Of a stretch of 64,000 bases of DNA, positions 1 to 9,497 are shown piece by piece. The notes under the pieces were generated by a model, which was given only the letters and a program-made list of their open reading frames with translations, did not search any database and was not told where the DNA came from. This DNA is from Chrysophaeum taylorii (Eukaryota; Sar; Pelagophyceae; Pelagomonadales; Pelagomonadaceae). Within the stretch, counting starts at the first letter, position 1. Each line of letters starts with the position of its first letter. The DNA lies in NCBI GenBank assembly GCA_029834535.1, contig JAQMWT010000348.1, positions 155,678 to 219,677 on the forward strand, in the 5' to 3' direction. Position numbers and translations under genes: made by a program.

Positions 1-326
1 GACAGACAGACAAAGAGGGACCTCGAGCGACCGACCTATATCATCCATCCATCCATCCATCCTCCCCGCGTGATCTCTCGATGCCTGGGACAACGCACGC
101 TGGTGACCAACGGAAAGCAAAAACAAATCCCCGCGCGCGGTTAAATTATTATTATTATTACGTAATTATTTATTATTGGCAGGGCCTTTGGTTGAAAATA
201 ATAATTCAGAAACTATGTACTTGCATAACATATAGAAACTATATATAACAGAGCACCCCCCCGAGGGCTAGTTTTTCAACCAAAGGATACTGTAATCAAT
301 CAAAACCCTAGCAAACCATAATGCTG

Positions 327-373
<47 letters not shown>

Positions 374-390
374 AACGAGGAATTCTGGCG
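1..390. other. Upstream region with microsatellites
   Basis: No gene is visible. The stretch holds short GACA and CATC repeats (about 1-12 and 45-60), AT-rich TTA repeats near 147-160, an inverted repeat (185-286, listed separately), and an uninterrupted ACT trinucleotide tract at about 327-373 that stops 17 bp before the GH28 start codon. It is probably the promoter and 5' leader region of that gene. No TATA box can be assigned with confidence. Confidence 0.6.
185..286. repeat. Small inverted-repeat element (MITE-like)
   Basis: A perfect 14-bp inverted repeat, CCTTTGGTTGAAAA at 185-198 and its complement at 273-286, bounds about 100 bp of AT-rich sequence. The right end, with flanking bases (GAGGGCTAGTTTTTCAACC and the following AAAGGAT), recurs almost exactly at 17695-17720. 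This suggests a dispersed small DNA element rather than a chance hairpin. No target duplication was clear. Confidence 0.5.
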
Positions 391-1863
391 ATGACGTTGA
401 TTCTGATGATAGCGTTATTCTTCTACTACTACTCGACCGGCGGCGCCGCGCTGTCACCCTACGGGACGGAGAGGATCATCGCGCAGCCGGTACCGGGCGC
501 GGTCGAGTTCGAAGAGCCAAAAGTGTGCGCCGTCGATGATCCCAGGCTGAACAACTCGAACGCGACGAGCGAAATCAAGGCAGCCATCGACGCGTGCGGG
601 GACCTTCCCGGCGGCGGCGTGGTGGTGATCGCGTCGTCGCTCGTGGTCCACAGCGCGTCGCTGTGGCTGAGGTCGAACCTGACGCTGCGCGTCGAGGGCA
701 AGGTCGTCGGGACGGCCTCGGGTTACGGCAATAGGACGGATCCGTCGAACTCGAACGTGAGCGACGCGCCTCTCGTGTACACGCGGCGGGAAGGCGTCAT
801 GACGTGGGCGCCCGCGGGCCTCGTGAATGGCGGGCGGTGTATCCGGCTGAAGGATCCGCTCGTAGGCTGGGACGACTGCGCGGCGTGGCGAACGCTCGAG
901 AACGTAGTCGTCGAGGGACGCTTCGACGGTAACGCGCGCGGATGGCTCGCGTGGGACGACAAGACGCAGCGGCCGGCGTTGTTCGACTTGCTGTGGATCG
1001 ATGGCTTGACCTTGCGCGGGCTCTCGGTGCGCAACAGCGGCTACTGGACGCTGCACCCGACGTTTTGCGACAACGTCAGAGTTGCGAACGCGGACGTCGA
1101 AACGACCGGACGCAACACCGATGGGCTCGATGTGGATAGCTCGTGGAACGTGTACGTAGGTCGCTCGCGTTTCAGGACGGGCGACGACAACATCGCCTTG
1201 AAAGCGGGCCGCGACTGGTCTGGAAGGATGGTCAACGCGTCGACGAGGAACGTCCTAGTCGAGGCGACGAGATTTGGCTGGGGTAACGGCGTCGCCGTCG
1301 GTTCGGAGACGAGCGGCTGGATTCAGGATGTGGTCGTGCGCGACGTTGTCTTCGAGGGTACGGAACGGGCCGCGCACGTGAAATCAAAGCCGGGGAGAGG
1401 TGGCGGCGCGAGGAATATCACGTTCGAGAACGCGAGCGGCTTGGTGCAAAACGCCGTCGTCCTCACTTTGAACTACGGCGCATCTTCGAAGAATCCCGAC
1501 ACCCTCAACGCGTCGTCGACTCCGCACATCGACGACATCACCCTCAAAGATCTCGACCTCAGGGCGATTGGCTGGATCGCAAGGGACGAGAAGAAGGACC
1601 ACTACGCTTTTTTCGAGTGTTCTGGATTGGCGGCGGACGGACCGAGACCGACCACGTCTGCTTTGGTTCCCATAAAAGGGGTCGTCTTCGAGAACGTGAC
1701 CGTCCGCGTGCGAGGATTCGGAACCCCGTGGAGCCCCCCCCTCCAGCGGTGCGAGTTGTGCGAATTCCGGGCATCCCCCAATACGAGCCCCCCGCCGTGC
1801 AGCAGCAGCAGCTTTTTTTCCAGTCCAGCAGCACCCCAACCGCCGCGCACGACGATGACGTGA
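391..1863 (+). CDS. Glycoside hydrolase family 28 (polygalacturonase-like), secreted
   Basis: A 490-residue protein starting at ATG 391, with a hydrophobic N-terminus (about residues 2-20) that looks like a signal peptide or anchor. The body reads as a GH28 right-handed beta-helix enzyme, a family that hydrolyses pectin or related uronans by inversion. The signature block NTDGLD lies near residue 242 and GDDN (usually GDDC or GDDN) near residue 264, giving the three catalytic aspartates. The third motif, normally GHG, reads GNGVAVGSE near residue 298, and the RIK motif is replaced by HVKSK near 329, so catalysis or substrate may be atypical. The C-terminal 40 residues are Pro/Ser-rich and may be a linker or a frame-slipped tail. 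It converges on the AP-4 sigma gene with 20 bp between stop codons. The family call is firm; the exact substrate is unknown. Confidence 0.88.
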   Translation: MTLILMIALFFYYYSTGGAALSPYGTERIIAQPVPGAVEFEEPKVCAVDDPRLNNSNATSEIKAAIDACGDLPGGGVVVIASSLVVHSASLWLRSNLTLRVEGKVVGTASGYGNRTDPSNSNVSDAPLVYTRREGVMTWAPAGLVNGGRCIRLKDPLVGWDDCAAWRTLENVVVEGRFDGNARGWLAWDDKTQRPALFDLLWIDGLTLRGLSVRNSGYWTLHPTFCDNVRVANADVETTGRNTDGLDVDSSWNVYVGRSRFRTGDDNIALKAGRDWSGRMVNASTRNVLVEATRFGWGNGVAVGSETSGWIQDVVVRDVVFEGTERAAHVKSKPGRGGGARNITFENASGLVQNAVVLTLNYGASSKNPDTLNASSTPHIDDITLKDLDLRAIGWIARDEKKDHYAFFECSGLAADGPRPTTSALVPIKGVVFENVTVRVRGFGTPWSPPLQRCELCEFRASPNTSPPPCSSSSFFSSPAAPQPPRTTMT

Positions 1864-1883
1864 TGTAACGTAATGCGTAAATA

Positions 1884-2336
1884 TCATCGCTTAAATATAG
1901 TTTCTTCGGAGGTCTTTTCCATCAAGGAGATGGGCTTGAGGACGTTGGCTTTGTTTGTCTCGACAATACAGCCGTTCATGACCATCTCGTCGAGGATAAA
2001 GTGCGCCTTCTCGAGGTTGAACATGATGTCGAGTTCGCAGACGGACTCGAAGTACTTGTCGAGGGTCTCGACGAGGGCGTGGATAAACTCGAGGATTCCG
2101 AGTTCGTTTTCCGTGTCTTGTTCGGCTCCGACGATGAAGAATAAAGAGGCGTAGCGGCGATAAACGACCTTGTAGCCGCGGTACTCGACGAAGGAGCACT
2201 GAAACTCGCTCCGCGAGAGACACTTGCGGATGATCTCGGCCTCGAGGGCGACGCGCTCGGGCATGGGGAGCCACTCGTAATAGGTAGAAAGCCGCGTCTG
2301 GCCCTGCTTGTTCACCATGAGGATGAATCGAATCAT
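1884..2336 (-). CDS. AP4S1: AP-4 adaptor complex subunit sigma
   Basis: A 150-residue protein with ATG at 2336 and TGA stop, the normal length for clathrin-adaptor small chains. It opens [16 protein letters not shown] and carries [20 protein letters not shown], then [20 protein letters not shown] and [18 protein letters not shown]. This is the longin-like sigma-adaptin fold, and the wording NKQGQTRL plus [11 protein letters not shown] is typical of the AP-4 type rather than AP-1, -2 or -3. AP-4 is a heterotetrameric coat for cargo export from the trans-Golgi network; sigma stabilises the core with the epsilon and beta subunits. No intron is visible. The gene is divergent from ARP3 with only 56 bp between the two ATGs, so both promoters must be compact or shared. 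Confidence 0.95.
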   Translation of the reverse strand: MIRFILMVNKQGQTRLSTYYEWLPMPERVALEAEIIRKCLSRSEFQCSFVEYRGYKVVYRRYASLFFIVGAEQDTENELGILEFIHALVETLDKYFESVCELDIMFNLEKAHFILDEMVMNGCIVETNKANVLKPISLMEKTSEETIFKR

Positions 2337-2392
2337 CGCTCCCTGCAGGGTAAAGTTTGGTCGATCGCCCGCCTCTCTCTCGGAAGCGAGAC
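2337..2392. promoter_or_regulatory. 56-bp divergent intergenic region (AP4S1 / ARP3)
   Basis: These 56 bases are all that separates the start codons of AP4S1 (minus) and ARP3 (plus). They must hold both 5' leaders, or the core promoters overlap the neighbouring coding sequence. No TATA element is visible. The TTG at 2357 is in frame with ARP3, but the conserved N-terminus fits the ATG at 2393. Confidence 0.5.
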
Positions 2393-3643
2393 ATGCAGAG
2401 ACCGTCCGTGGTGATCGACAATGGGACGGGGTACACGAAGATGGGGTACGCGGGGAACTGCGAGCCCCAGTACATCGTGCCGACGGTGGTCGCGACGCGC
2501 GCTCTCAAGGGGGGGGCATCCACCGGGACGGACGGGGTCGAAGACCTGGACTTTTATATTGGAAACGAGGCACTCGCGCACTCGTCGAGCCACCAGATAA
2601 ATTATCCGATCCGGCACGGGTTGGTGGAGAATTGGAACGACATGGAGCGGCTCTGGCAGCGATGCATGTTCAAGTACCTGCGGTGCGAGCCCGAGGAGCA
2701 CTACTTTCTGCTCACGGAGCCGCCGCTCAACACTCCCGAGAACCGCGAAGCGACCGCAGAGATCATGTTCGAGACCTTCAACGTCCCGGGGCTCTACATT
2801 GCGGTCCAGGCCGTGCTGGCTCTTGCCGCCTCCTGGACCTCGAAGAGCGTTACCGAGAGAACCCTCACGGGCACCGTAATCGACTCTGGCGACGGCGTCA
2901 CCCACGTCATTCCCGTCGCCGAAGGATACGTCATCGGAAGCTGCATCAAGCACATTCCGTTGGCGGGCCGCGACATTACGAACTTCGTCCACAAGCTGTT
3001 GCGCGAGCGGGGAGAACCGATTCCCTCCGAAGACTCGCTCGAGGTGGCGAAGAGAATCAAGGAAATGCACTCGTACGTCTGCCCCGATCTCGCCAAGGAA
3101 TTCGCGAAATACGACCAGAGCCCCGACAAGTACTTTCGCAAATTCCAGGGGATGCACAAGAAGACCGGGGCGGCCTGGACCTGCGACGTCGGCTACGAGC
3201 GTTTCCTGGGTCCAGAAATTTTCTTCAACCCCGAGATATTCTCTTCCGACTTTATCACGCCCCTTCCCGACGTCGTCGACGAGGCCATCGTCAAATGCCC
3301 CATCGACACGCGCCGCGGCCTCTACAAAAACATCGTTTTGTCGGGTGGCTCTACCATGTTTAAAGACTTTGGCCGCCGCCTCCAGCGCGACATCAAGAAA
3401 CAAGTCGATAAGCGCCTCGAGGTCAACATAGCTCGTCTCGGCGCCCTAGGCACCGCCTCGGCACCCCAAAAAATCGACGTCAACGTCATTTCGCACCAAA
3501 TGCAGCGCTTCGCTGTCTGGTTCGGCGGATCCATGCTCGCGTCCACGGGCGAGTTCTTCCGCGTCTGCCACACCAAGCAGCAGTACGACGAAGAAGGGCC
3601 CCGCATCGCGCGCCACAACGCCGTCTTCTCCGCCCAGATGTGA
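2393..3643 (+). CDS. ARP3: Actin-related protein 3 (Arp2/3 complex)
   Basis: A 416-residue protein from ATG 2393, matching the family length of about 415-420. The actin-fold phosphate loop [17 protein letters not shown] is at the N-terminus. The Arp3-typical blocks follow in order: WPIRHG-like [94 protein letters not shown] and [12 protein letters not shown]-like [12 protein letters not shown]. Arp3 pairs with Arp2 to nucleate branched actin filaments. No intron or insertion is seen. The stop codon (TGA 3641-3643) is followed by a pyrimidine-rich 3' region with homopolymer A runs. ARP3 suggests an actin-branching machinery in this organism, used in endocytosis or motility. Confidence 0.97.
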   Translation: MQRPSVVIDNGTGYTKMGYAGNCEPQYIVPTVVATRALKGGASTGTDGVEDLDFYIGNEALAHSSSHQINYPIRHGLVENWNDMERLWQRCMFKYLRCEPEEHYFLLTEPPLNTPENREATAEIMFETFNVPGLYIAVQAVLALAASWTSKSVTERTLTGTVIDSGDGVTHVIPVAEGYVIGSCIKHIPLAGRDITNFVHKLLRERGEPIPSEDSLEVAKRIKEMHSYVCPDLAKEFAKYDQSPDKYFRKFQGMHKKTGAAWTCDVGYERFLGPEIFFNPEIFSSDFITPLPDVVDEAIVKCPIDTRRGLYKNIVLSGGSTMFKDFGRRLQRDIKKQVDKRLEVNIARLGALGTASAPQKIDVNVISHQMQRFAVWFGGSMLASTGEFFRVCHTKQQYDEEGPRIARHNAVFSAQM

Positions 3644-3848
3644 TGGCTAAAGAAATCTCTCCACGACCGCGACGACGACCTGCGCTCCTTTCTCCCACCA
3701 CCAAGTTTCTTCTTTTCTTTCTTCTTTCTTTCTTTTCCTTCGTCAGTCAGTCCGACAGTCAAAAAAAAACCTCCCGCGCGTCGCAGCGTGCCCCCCCGAA
3801 AAAAAAAAAACAAACGCACAAGCAGTGGCGGGACTCCACCACCACTTC
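3644..3848. other. Convergent intergenic spacer
   Basis: About 200 bp between the ARP3 stop and the stop of the minus-strand hydrolase. It contains T/C-rich and A-rich runs (for example TTCTTTC repeats near 3700-3740 and poly-A near 3763 and 3800), typical 3' untranslated sequence. No gene is seen. Confidence 0.5.
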
Positions 3849-5819
3849 TTAGGTAGTGGTGTGGCCACAGGGACCGGGCGCCTTGAGGTAGGGACCGTAC
3901 GCGTCCCCGCGGACGATTTTCCCGTCGAGGACGTCGAACGCGTAGTCGACCCCGGAACCCTCCCACGCGCCGAGGTCGAAGGTGTCGGACGCGGCGAGGC
4001 GCTGGCACTTGACGTTTTTGAGGGTGAGCGGGGTCCCCCGCTCGCAGACCATCCCCTCGAGAGACGCGAGCTCGCAGGCGTACGCGGTGCCGTCGCCGAT
4101 AACTGCGAGATAATCGTCGTCGGTTTGGATAAGTATGGCCGTCGCCGCGTCGACGCCGAGGCCCCGCGGCCGGGAAATGCCTTCTTTCGCTAGGCGCGCG
4201 AGCTGCGCGACGAGAAGACCCGCGCGGTCCTTCGTCACGAAGCCGTCGTCGATGATCGCGTCGGCGTAACCAGCAGCAAAGGGGAGAGGCTCCACGATGG
4301 CGTACGGGTCCTCGAGGGGCTCGGTCCCGCCAGATGAGCTCGAGAAAAAAAAAATTCCCCCGATCGTCTTGTCCCGCGACAACAACTCGTCCAGCATCCC
4401 CCGGGACTCGTTCGTGGCGACAAATATCGCGTCGGCCAGGGCGACGACCTTGGTGTCCAGCAGCGCAACAAAGTCATCCGAGCACCGATCGAGATCTAGC
4501 GTCGCGACCGCCGAGAGACCGGGCGTCGTCGTCGTCGTCGGAAGCTTCGCTATCCTCTCGTCGGAGGAGGAGTCCCGCAGTACGAGGAGGTTTCCGCCGC
4601 GGGAGACGAGCCAATCCCAGGCTGCTGACCCCGCCGCCAAGACGACCGGTGCGGCGGGGCGCGTCGTCGGGGATTTCTTCAAGCGGCAGTAGTCGGCCGC
4701 CTGCGGCGCGCAGTCCCCCGAGAGTACAGCTAGAAATTCCGAACTCTGGAGCATGGCGCAGCCGTTGTGGCCGACGTAAGGGACGGAAACCAGGGTGTGG
4801 TTGTTCGGGTCCCGGTCCACAAAGGCGGCGAAGGCGTGGAGACGGAACATGCGACAAGGTCCCTGCGCGTACGCCTCGCAGCTCGTGTCGAGGCCGCCGT
4901 CCTCGGGAGTACAGAGCTCGCAGTCGGCGCGCGCGCGGTCGCAGACGTCGCTCTCGCCCGATAGGTAAACCACGCGGCGCGCCGCGTACGAGGCGATCCG
5001 CGACGTATCGCAATACGCAGGGAGCTCCCCGGCAAGGCCGTACCCGTAGACGTCGTACGAACAGTTCTCGCGAAAAACTTCAAAATCCCAAGAAGTCCTC
5101 GAAGCGATGCTCGCGTTGTCGCAACACGACGTCGACGGTCGCGGCCTCAGAGGACTCGTGTAGGTCACCGACGACGGATTCGCGACAACGTACCGCACGC
5201 GGGGGTCGGGATCCATTTTCGACCACAACGCGTACCGCTGCACGATCTGTCCGCCGGCGGAATGCCCCGCGACGACGACGACCTCCAAATTCGGATATCG
5301 GGCTCTATCTAGAAGCGCAGAAACCATCTCGTCCAAAATCTCGCACGTCGAGATCTGCGCGGCAAGGGTCGATGTGCTATCGCCGCACCAGTGCCAGTCC
5401 CCAACGCCTGAATCGTCGTCGAGCCCGTCGTCGTCGTTCGACGCCCACCATAGCTCCCTCGACGCGTCGAGACCCTCGTCCGAAAATTCGTATACTTGGG
5501 CCCCAAACACCAGCGCGTTCGTCGCGCCGTTCATCACGTACGTCGTGTACTCGTCGCCGTTCCGCAACGCGCCGTGGAACACGATCACGGCCGCTCTCGC
5601 ATCGTCGCCATCCCCGAGCAAGGACTGGCCCTGTGGCCGCCAATACGGAAATCCGCGACCCCCGACGCTCTCCGAGATGCTCGTCTTCAATATGGCCTTT
5701 TCCACTATCCCTCCTTCCTTGCAGCTTCCGCCCTCGCACCACGAGCAAACGACCTCATCGCCCGCAGCAGCAGCAGCAGCAGCACCACCACCACCTAGTA
5801 GAAAATGAAGAAGACGCAT
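3849..5819 (-). CDS. Secreted alpha/beta hydrolase fused to a cyanophycinase (S51)-like domain
   Basis: A 656-residue protein from ATG 5819. An upstream in-frame TTG would add 24 residues without a better start. The N-terminus MRLLHFLL, then Gly/Ala, is signal-peptide-like, and Cys-rich stretches imply secretion. The first half is an alpha/beta hydrolase: VIVFHGALRNGDEY supplies the strand and oxyanion region, and the nucleophile elbow GHSAGG is near residue 187. Cys pairs and an AHAFAAFVD-like segment follow, then VPYVGHNGC, which offers a candidate catalytic His. The last 220 residues resemble peptidase S51/cyanophycinase: an ADAIFVATNES strand, a Ser-rich SSSSGGT loop where the nucleophile loop GTSAGA is expected, DDGFVTKDRAGLLVAQLARL, then GLGVDAATAILI and a VIGDGTAY strand. 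The S51 nucleophile loop is not conserved, so this half may be inactive. No substrate can be assigned. Confidence 0.72.
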   Translation of the reverse strand: MRLLHFLLGGGGAAAAAAAGDEVVCSWCEGGSCKEGGIVEKAILKTSISESVGGRGFPYWRPQGQSLLGDGDDARAAVIVFHGALRNGDEYTTYVMNGATNALVFGAQVYEFSDEGLDASRELWWASNDDDGLDDDSGVGDWHWCGDSTSTLAAQISTCEILDEMVSALLDRARYPNLEVVVVAGHSAGGQIVQRYALWSKMDPDPRVRYVVANPSSVTYTSPLRPRPSTSCCDNASIASRTSWDFEVFRENCSYDVYGYGLAGELPAYCDTSRIASYAARRVVYLSGESDVCDRARADCELCTPEDGGLDTSCEAYAQGPCRMFRLHAFAAFVDRDPNNHTLVSVPYVGHNGCAMLQSSEFLAVLSGDCAPQAADYCRLKKSPTTRPAAPVVLAAGSAAWDWLVSRGGNLLVLRDSSSDERIAKLPTTTTTPGLSAVATLDLDRCSDDFVALLDTKVVALADAIFVATNESRGMLDELLSRDKTIGGIFFFSSSSGGTEPLEDPYAIVEPLPFAAGYADAIIDDGFVTKDRAGLLVAQLARLAKEGISRPRGLGVDAATAILIQTDDDYLAVIGDGTAYACELASLEGMVCERGTPLTLKNVKCQRLAASDTFDLGAWEGSGVDYAFDVLDGKIVRGDAYGPYLKAPGPCGHTTT

Positions 5820-5899
5820 AATTATTAATAGATCCGTTCTTGTTGTTGTTGTAATCTTGATGGAATGGAGTTCCGTTAGCAGCAGCCACAAAACGGGGA

Positions 5900-7168
5900 A
5901 TGATGGGAAGAAAGAGGAGCTGGAAAAAAAGAAGCCCCAAAGAAGAAATTTACGATCGGGGGCGACCGACCCCCCAGGAACTCGCGGACCAGCGACGCCG
6001 TGCTTCTCAGCAAAAGAAGCACCGCGACCTCGAAACGCACCAAAAACGCCAGCGTCGTGCTACCGCGCTGCCGCAACACAAGGAAAAGGAGCGCGACAAA
6101 GCGCGACAGCGTCGCGCGCACCACAAGGAAAAGGAACGCGAGCGGGCGCGACGGCGTCGCGCTACCGCGCAGCCGCAAGACAGGGAAGTGGAGCTCGAGG
6201 GGGGCGCAAGGCCGGCCGCAAAACCGTCGCGAGGCGCAAAGGGCGGAGCGACATGAAGAGCTTCAACTTGACCCCGCGGGCCTCGAGCATCTTTACGACT
6301 GCGATGCGAGTGCCGCACTTCGAGAAGTCGTGCGACTCCCGTACCTCGAGGCCGACGAGCTCGAGAAGGCCAACGACCACAAAGCCACGCGCATAATGCG
6401 TTCGCGAAACCGTCGTCGCGACCTCAGTTTCTGTCAGTCATTATTGGTCGAGCCGATCTAGCCTTGTTTGATCCAAGAAAGTATAAAATAAGGGCAAGTT
6501 TGATATTTGTTGGATCTTTCGATACAAATCTTCGCATATTAGGTTGGATTATCATCTTGACGCGACGCGTCTCCTGGTTGGTTCGGTTTGATCCCTTTCT
6601 TCGCCGACGTGCGCTTTTATGGTTGGTTTGGTTTGATCTGATTTATGCTCTTCGCCGACGCACGCCTATTTTCCTTTTTTTTGTTTTGGTCTCTTCGCCG
6701 ACGCATTCCTGAAAACCAGTGACGAGACAGCTCGAGCTGCGCGCCGGGCGGAGTTGAAGGATTTGAAGGGCCTGTTCGACGAGAAGTTAGTTGCTGGCCC
6801 AGGAGATGTACGACGCTCCCGCCGTCGAGGAAATCCTAAAGAAATACGCTGCAGAGCCTGCGCCGCCGCAAGCGCCAGCACCGGCAACGACACCAGCCCC
6901 GGCGCCAGCTCCGGCACCAGCGACGACAACGGCGGCGACGGCTCCGGCTGAAGCCGTTGCACCGTTTACAACGAAGCGACATGCAAAACCGCCGGTTGAA
7001 CCTTTCTTTCTTGGTCCCAGGGCGGGTGCTAGAGCGCCGGCCGTCGCCATGCCGCCGTACGAATGGGAGGAGAGCAACTCAGAGCGTGTTCGTCATCTTC
7101 ATACCAAGGTTTTTGGCGGCCACAATGATGCGCGTCGCTCTGAAGGAACGGCGCACGTGTCTTGAGGG
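5900..7168 (+). pseudogene. Decayed coding sequence, basic coiled-coil type
   Basis: Several overlapping frames read like protein but none is intact. From ATG 5900 a 118-codon frame is extremely Arg/Lys/Gln-rich with a repeated KEKERDKARQRR-like unit. From about 6210 another frame continues with ERHEELQLDPAGLEHLYDCD and then LPYLEADELEKANDH, ending at 6461. A third stretch (6720-7165) gives an ELKDLKGLFDEKL helix and, in a shifted frame, EMYDAPAVEEILKKY followed by a Pro/Ala linker. The simplest reading is one or two frameshifted genes. The sequence between 6463 and 6720 has tandem CTTCGCCGACG units spaced by GTTTGGTTTGATC-like DNA. No family was recognised; a transposon-derived origin is possible. 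Confidence 0.35.
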
Positions 7169-7482
7169 CCCCAGAAGACGACGCGACCGAGAACGCTGCA
7201 TGTTGGCTTTGGTTCGTTTGACGGTTGGTTTGGTTGGGTTAGATTTTCTAGGATCAAGAAATTTTGCCTGGTTGGTTGGACGTGATTTTCTGGGATCATT
7301 TTTTTTTCGGGACGCGAAACGGCCACCTAATTAATTAATTAATTGGAACGGCTCGGCCAATTTCGGTATGTTCGACACTAAACGGAAAGCCAACCATCAA
7401 CGTTAGCCCTTATTTGTTATGGGATCCGTTGTCAAAAAAGATTCAGAACCCTCATCGCATCCTTCAAAAGACCACAACATCT
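7169..7482. other. Spacer upstream of the U-box gene
   Basis: About 310 bp with GGTTGGTTTGGTT-type repeats, a short TTAA tandem (7328-7344) and no visible gene. It is probably the promoter of the U-box gene. Confidence 0.4.
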
Positions 7483-8001
7483 ATGTGGTGGTGCCTGTCG
7501 TCCTGCGATGCGCCGACCGACGAGGAGACGATCGTGAGCGTTGAGGACGAAGAAGTACCCAACGAGTTTTTGTGTTGTATCACCAAGGCCGTCATGAAAG
7601 ATCCCGTTCTCCTAATAACCTCCTCGTCATACAGCTACGAGAGATGGGCCATCGAGCGATGGCTCCAGCGCCACCCCAGGCGCGATCCGATGACGGGCCG
7701 CGAACACGCGGAGCCCCTCAAGTATTTGGCCAATCGCTCGCTCAAGGCGACCATCGATAGATGGCGGCGACACATGCGCGAAAAAGCCGTCAACCAACAG
7801 ACGCCTTCTCACAAGCCTGCCGACCGCAAGGACCAGCTCCGTACAATTCTCGAGACTCCCAGGCCCAAGACCAAGACCAAAAGAAAAAAGTCATCCTCCC
7901 AAGACCTCGTCGTTTCCGTTCCGCCACCACCGCTTGCCGGCTGCGCGTGTTACCTACCCACGGGCGGCAGCTCCTGCGTCACTTGCCACTTCTCCTGCTG
8001 A
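7483..8001 (+). CDS. U-box domain protein (putative E3 ubiquitin ligase)
   Basis: A 172-residue protein starting at ATG 7483. An in-frame TTG 69 bp upstream is less likely. Residues about 25-95 form a U-box: VPNEFLCCITKAVMKDPVLL begins the domain, followed by SYERWAIERWLQ and then RDPMTGREHAEPLKYLANRS and LKATIDRW. The U-box is a RING-like fold without zinc ligands that recruits ubiquitin-charged E2 enzymes. The C-terminal 70 residues are Lys/Pro/Ser-rich and end in a small Cys cluster (GCACYLPTGGSSCVTCHFSC). No armadillo, WD40 or TPR partner domain is present, so this is a short single-domain protein or a 3'-truncated one. Confidence 0.85.
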   Translation: MWWCLSSCDAPTDEETIVSVEDEEVPNEFLCCITKAVMKDPVLLITSSSYSYERWAIERWLQRHPRRDPMTGREHAEPLKYLANRSLKATIDRWRRHMREKAVNQQTPSHKPADRKDQLRTILETPRPKTKTKRKKSSSQDLVVSVPPPPLAGCACYLPTGGSSCVTCHFSC

Positions 8002-9497
8002 CCCTTCCGCAACGCGGTTGCCAACTCGCCGCGATCGGCAGTGTCCACACATTGCTTTTTTATTACTCCTCGTTCCAGCAGGAGGACTGTTTCTTCTCTC
8101 CCCGCGGGAAAGAAGCAAGGGGCAGTCCCGTATACCCTAGTGTCGTCGTCGTCGTCGTCGTCGTCACGCGTGTTTCTTTGTATGAACACGTCGGGTTCGC
8201 GTTCTTGGAGGTGAAGACCACATTTTCTTTTTATTTCCCAGGATTCTAAGCGGAGTGTCGTCGACCTGGAGGATCGAGTGAGTTTACCGGAACCGTGGTG
8301 ACCGAGAGTTTTTGTGGGACATACGCCGCCTCGCCATTGTATTTTTGCCAAAGGCGTCCTTTTTGATTCGGCTGCCCGTTCTGTACAGAGCAAAATTGGG
8401 GTAAATAATGAGATGCTTTTTTGTGGTACAAGTCCCGATTTGTGGTGGGCTTTCTTGCCTTTTTTTTTGCCAAGAAACGTTTTTGCCGAGTTCCCATTTT
8501 TTACGATGGTTGGCCAACCAGAAGAAAGGGGATGCGTTGGAATCCCGGCGGCGATGGGCGGCGAGGCGGATCTGTTTCCCCAACCGGTCCAAGATGGACG
8601 CCAGCTCGTGGGTGCCGAAAGATTCGAAGCCGCTGATCAAGCAGGACGAGATCACGTAGCGGTGCGCGGCGACGCCAGTCGTGCAAATGTCGCGGTGTAG
8701 GAACTGGAATTGGGAACGCTGTGTAGAGTGGCTCGATAAACACGACTACCCCCCTATCTATAACGATGGCGACGAGGTGCCGTCCTCTGGGGAGCATCCG
8801 ACGCGCTTCCCGACGGCCGTTCGACCCGAGCCGCCCGCGCGCTCTAAAGGCAAAAATGTCGCGACGACGCCGGATCGCCGCGGCAAGTACCTGTGCGTCA
8901 GTCTCAGAGACACTCGAAGTGCTCGAGTCGCTCGATGCGACGGGGAAGAGGGGGAACGACGGCTGTCGCAGCGACGCGATGTCCCAAGACTTAACGCGCG
9001 GCGGTGACGGGCCCGCGGACTCCGCCGACGAGGTCGACCAGATACCTCGACGATCGCCCTCGTGCACCACCCGGCTTTTAATCGCCCGCTGGACCTCCCT
9101 ACAAGGATCGCCGAGCGGACGCGGTTTCGAGTGGACGCTGGTCGACGACGGCTGTACGTCAACGTCGCCGAGACGAGCTCCGCCTCGGGAAGCGCTAGAA
9201 CCAAGGTCGCGCGTGCCCAGCAGCACGGCCCCACCCCGTCGCATGTACGTCCGGCGTTTGGATGCGTACGCCCTGCGGGCTCAGCTCCTCTTGTCTCGTC
9301 TCGTCGCCTATCCTCACCATGTCGGCGGCTCCGCCTGATCAATCACCGCGCGCGGCCGCGGGTACACCCTCGTGGTGCCCTCCTCTAAAACCCACTTCCC
9401 GACGCAACAAGAGTAGATTTTTGTGCGAAAGCCATGAACACTTAGCTTAGTCTTAAGGGGACGTACCTACGTCTTAAGGGGACGTACCTCATCCTAC
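8002..9497. other. Region with decayed coding fragments
   Basis: No intact gene is recognised. Near 8145-8165 there is a GTC trinucleotide run. Between about 8490 and 8660 the minus strand reads DVISSCLISGFESFGTHELA and then SILDRLGKQIRLAAHRRR, which looks like genuine protein but is isolated by stops. A 247-codon minus-strand frame (8501-9244) and plus-strand frames of similar length overlap it, and none has a recognisable family. Two near-identical 17-base units around TTAAGGGGACGTACCT lie at about 9452-9489. I interpret this as gene relics. Confidence 0.3.

Noticed and set aside
5755-5940. Minus-strand frame with an apparent signal peptide upstream of the hydrolase
   Set aside because: It begins with TTG rather than ATG, is in another frame from the hydrolase, and ends in polyTrp/polyCys from a CAG/CCA repeat; the hydrolase has its own ATG and signal-like start.
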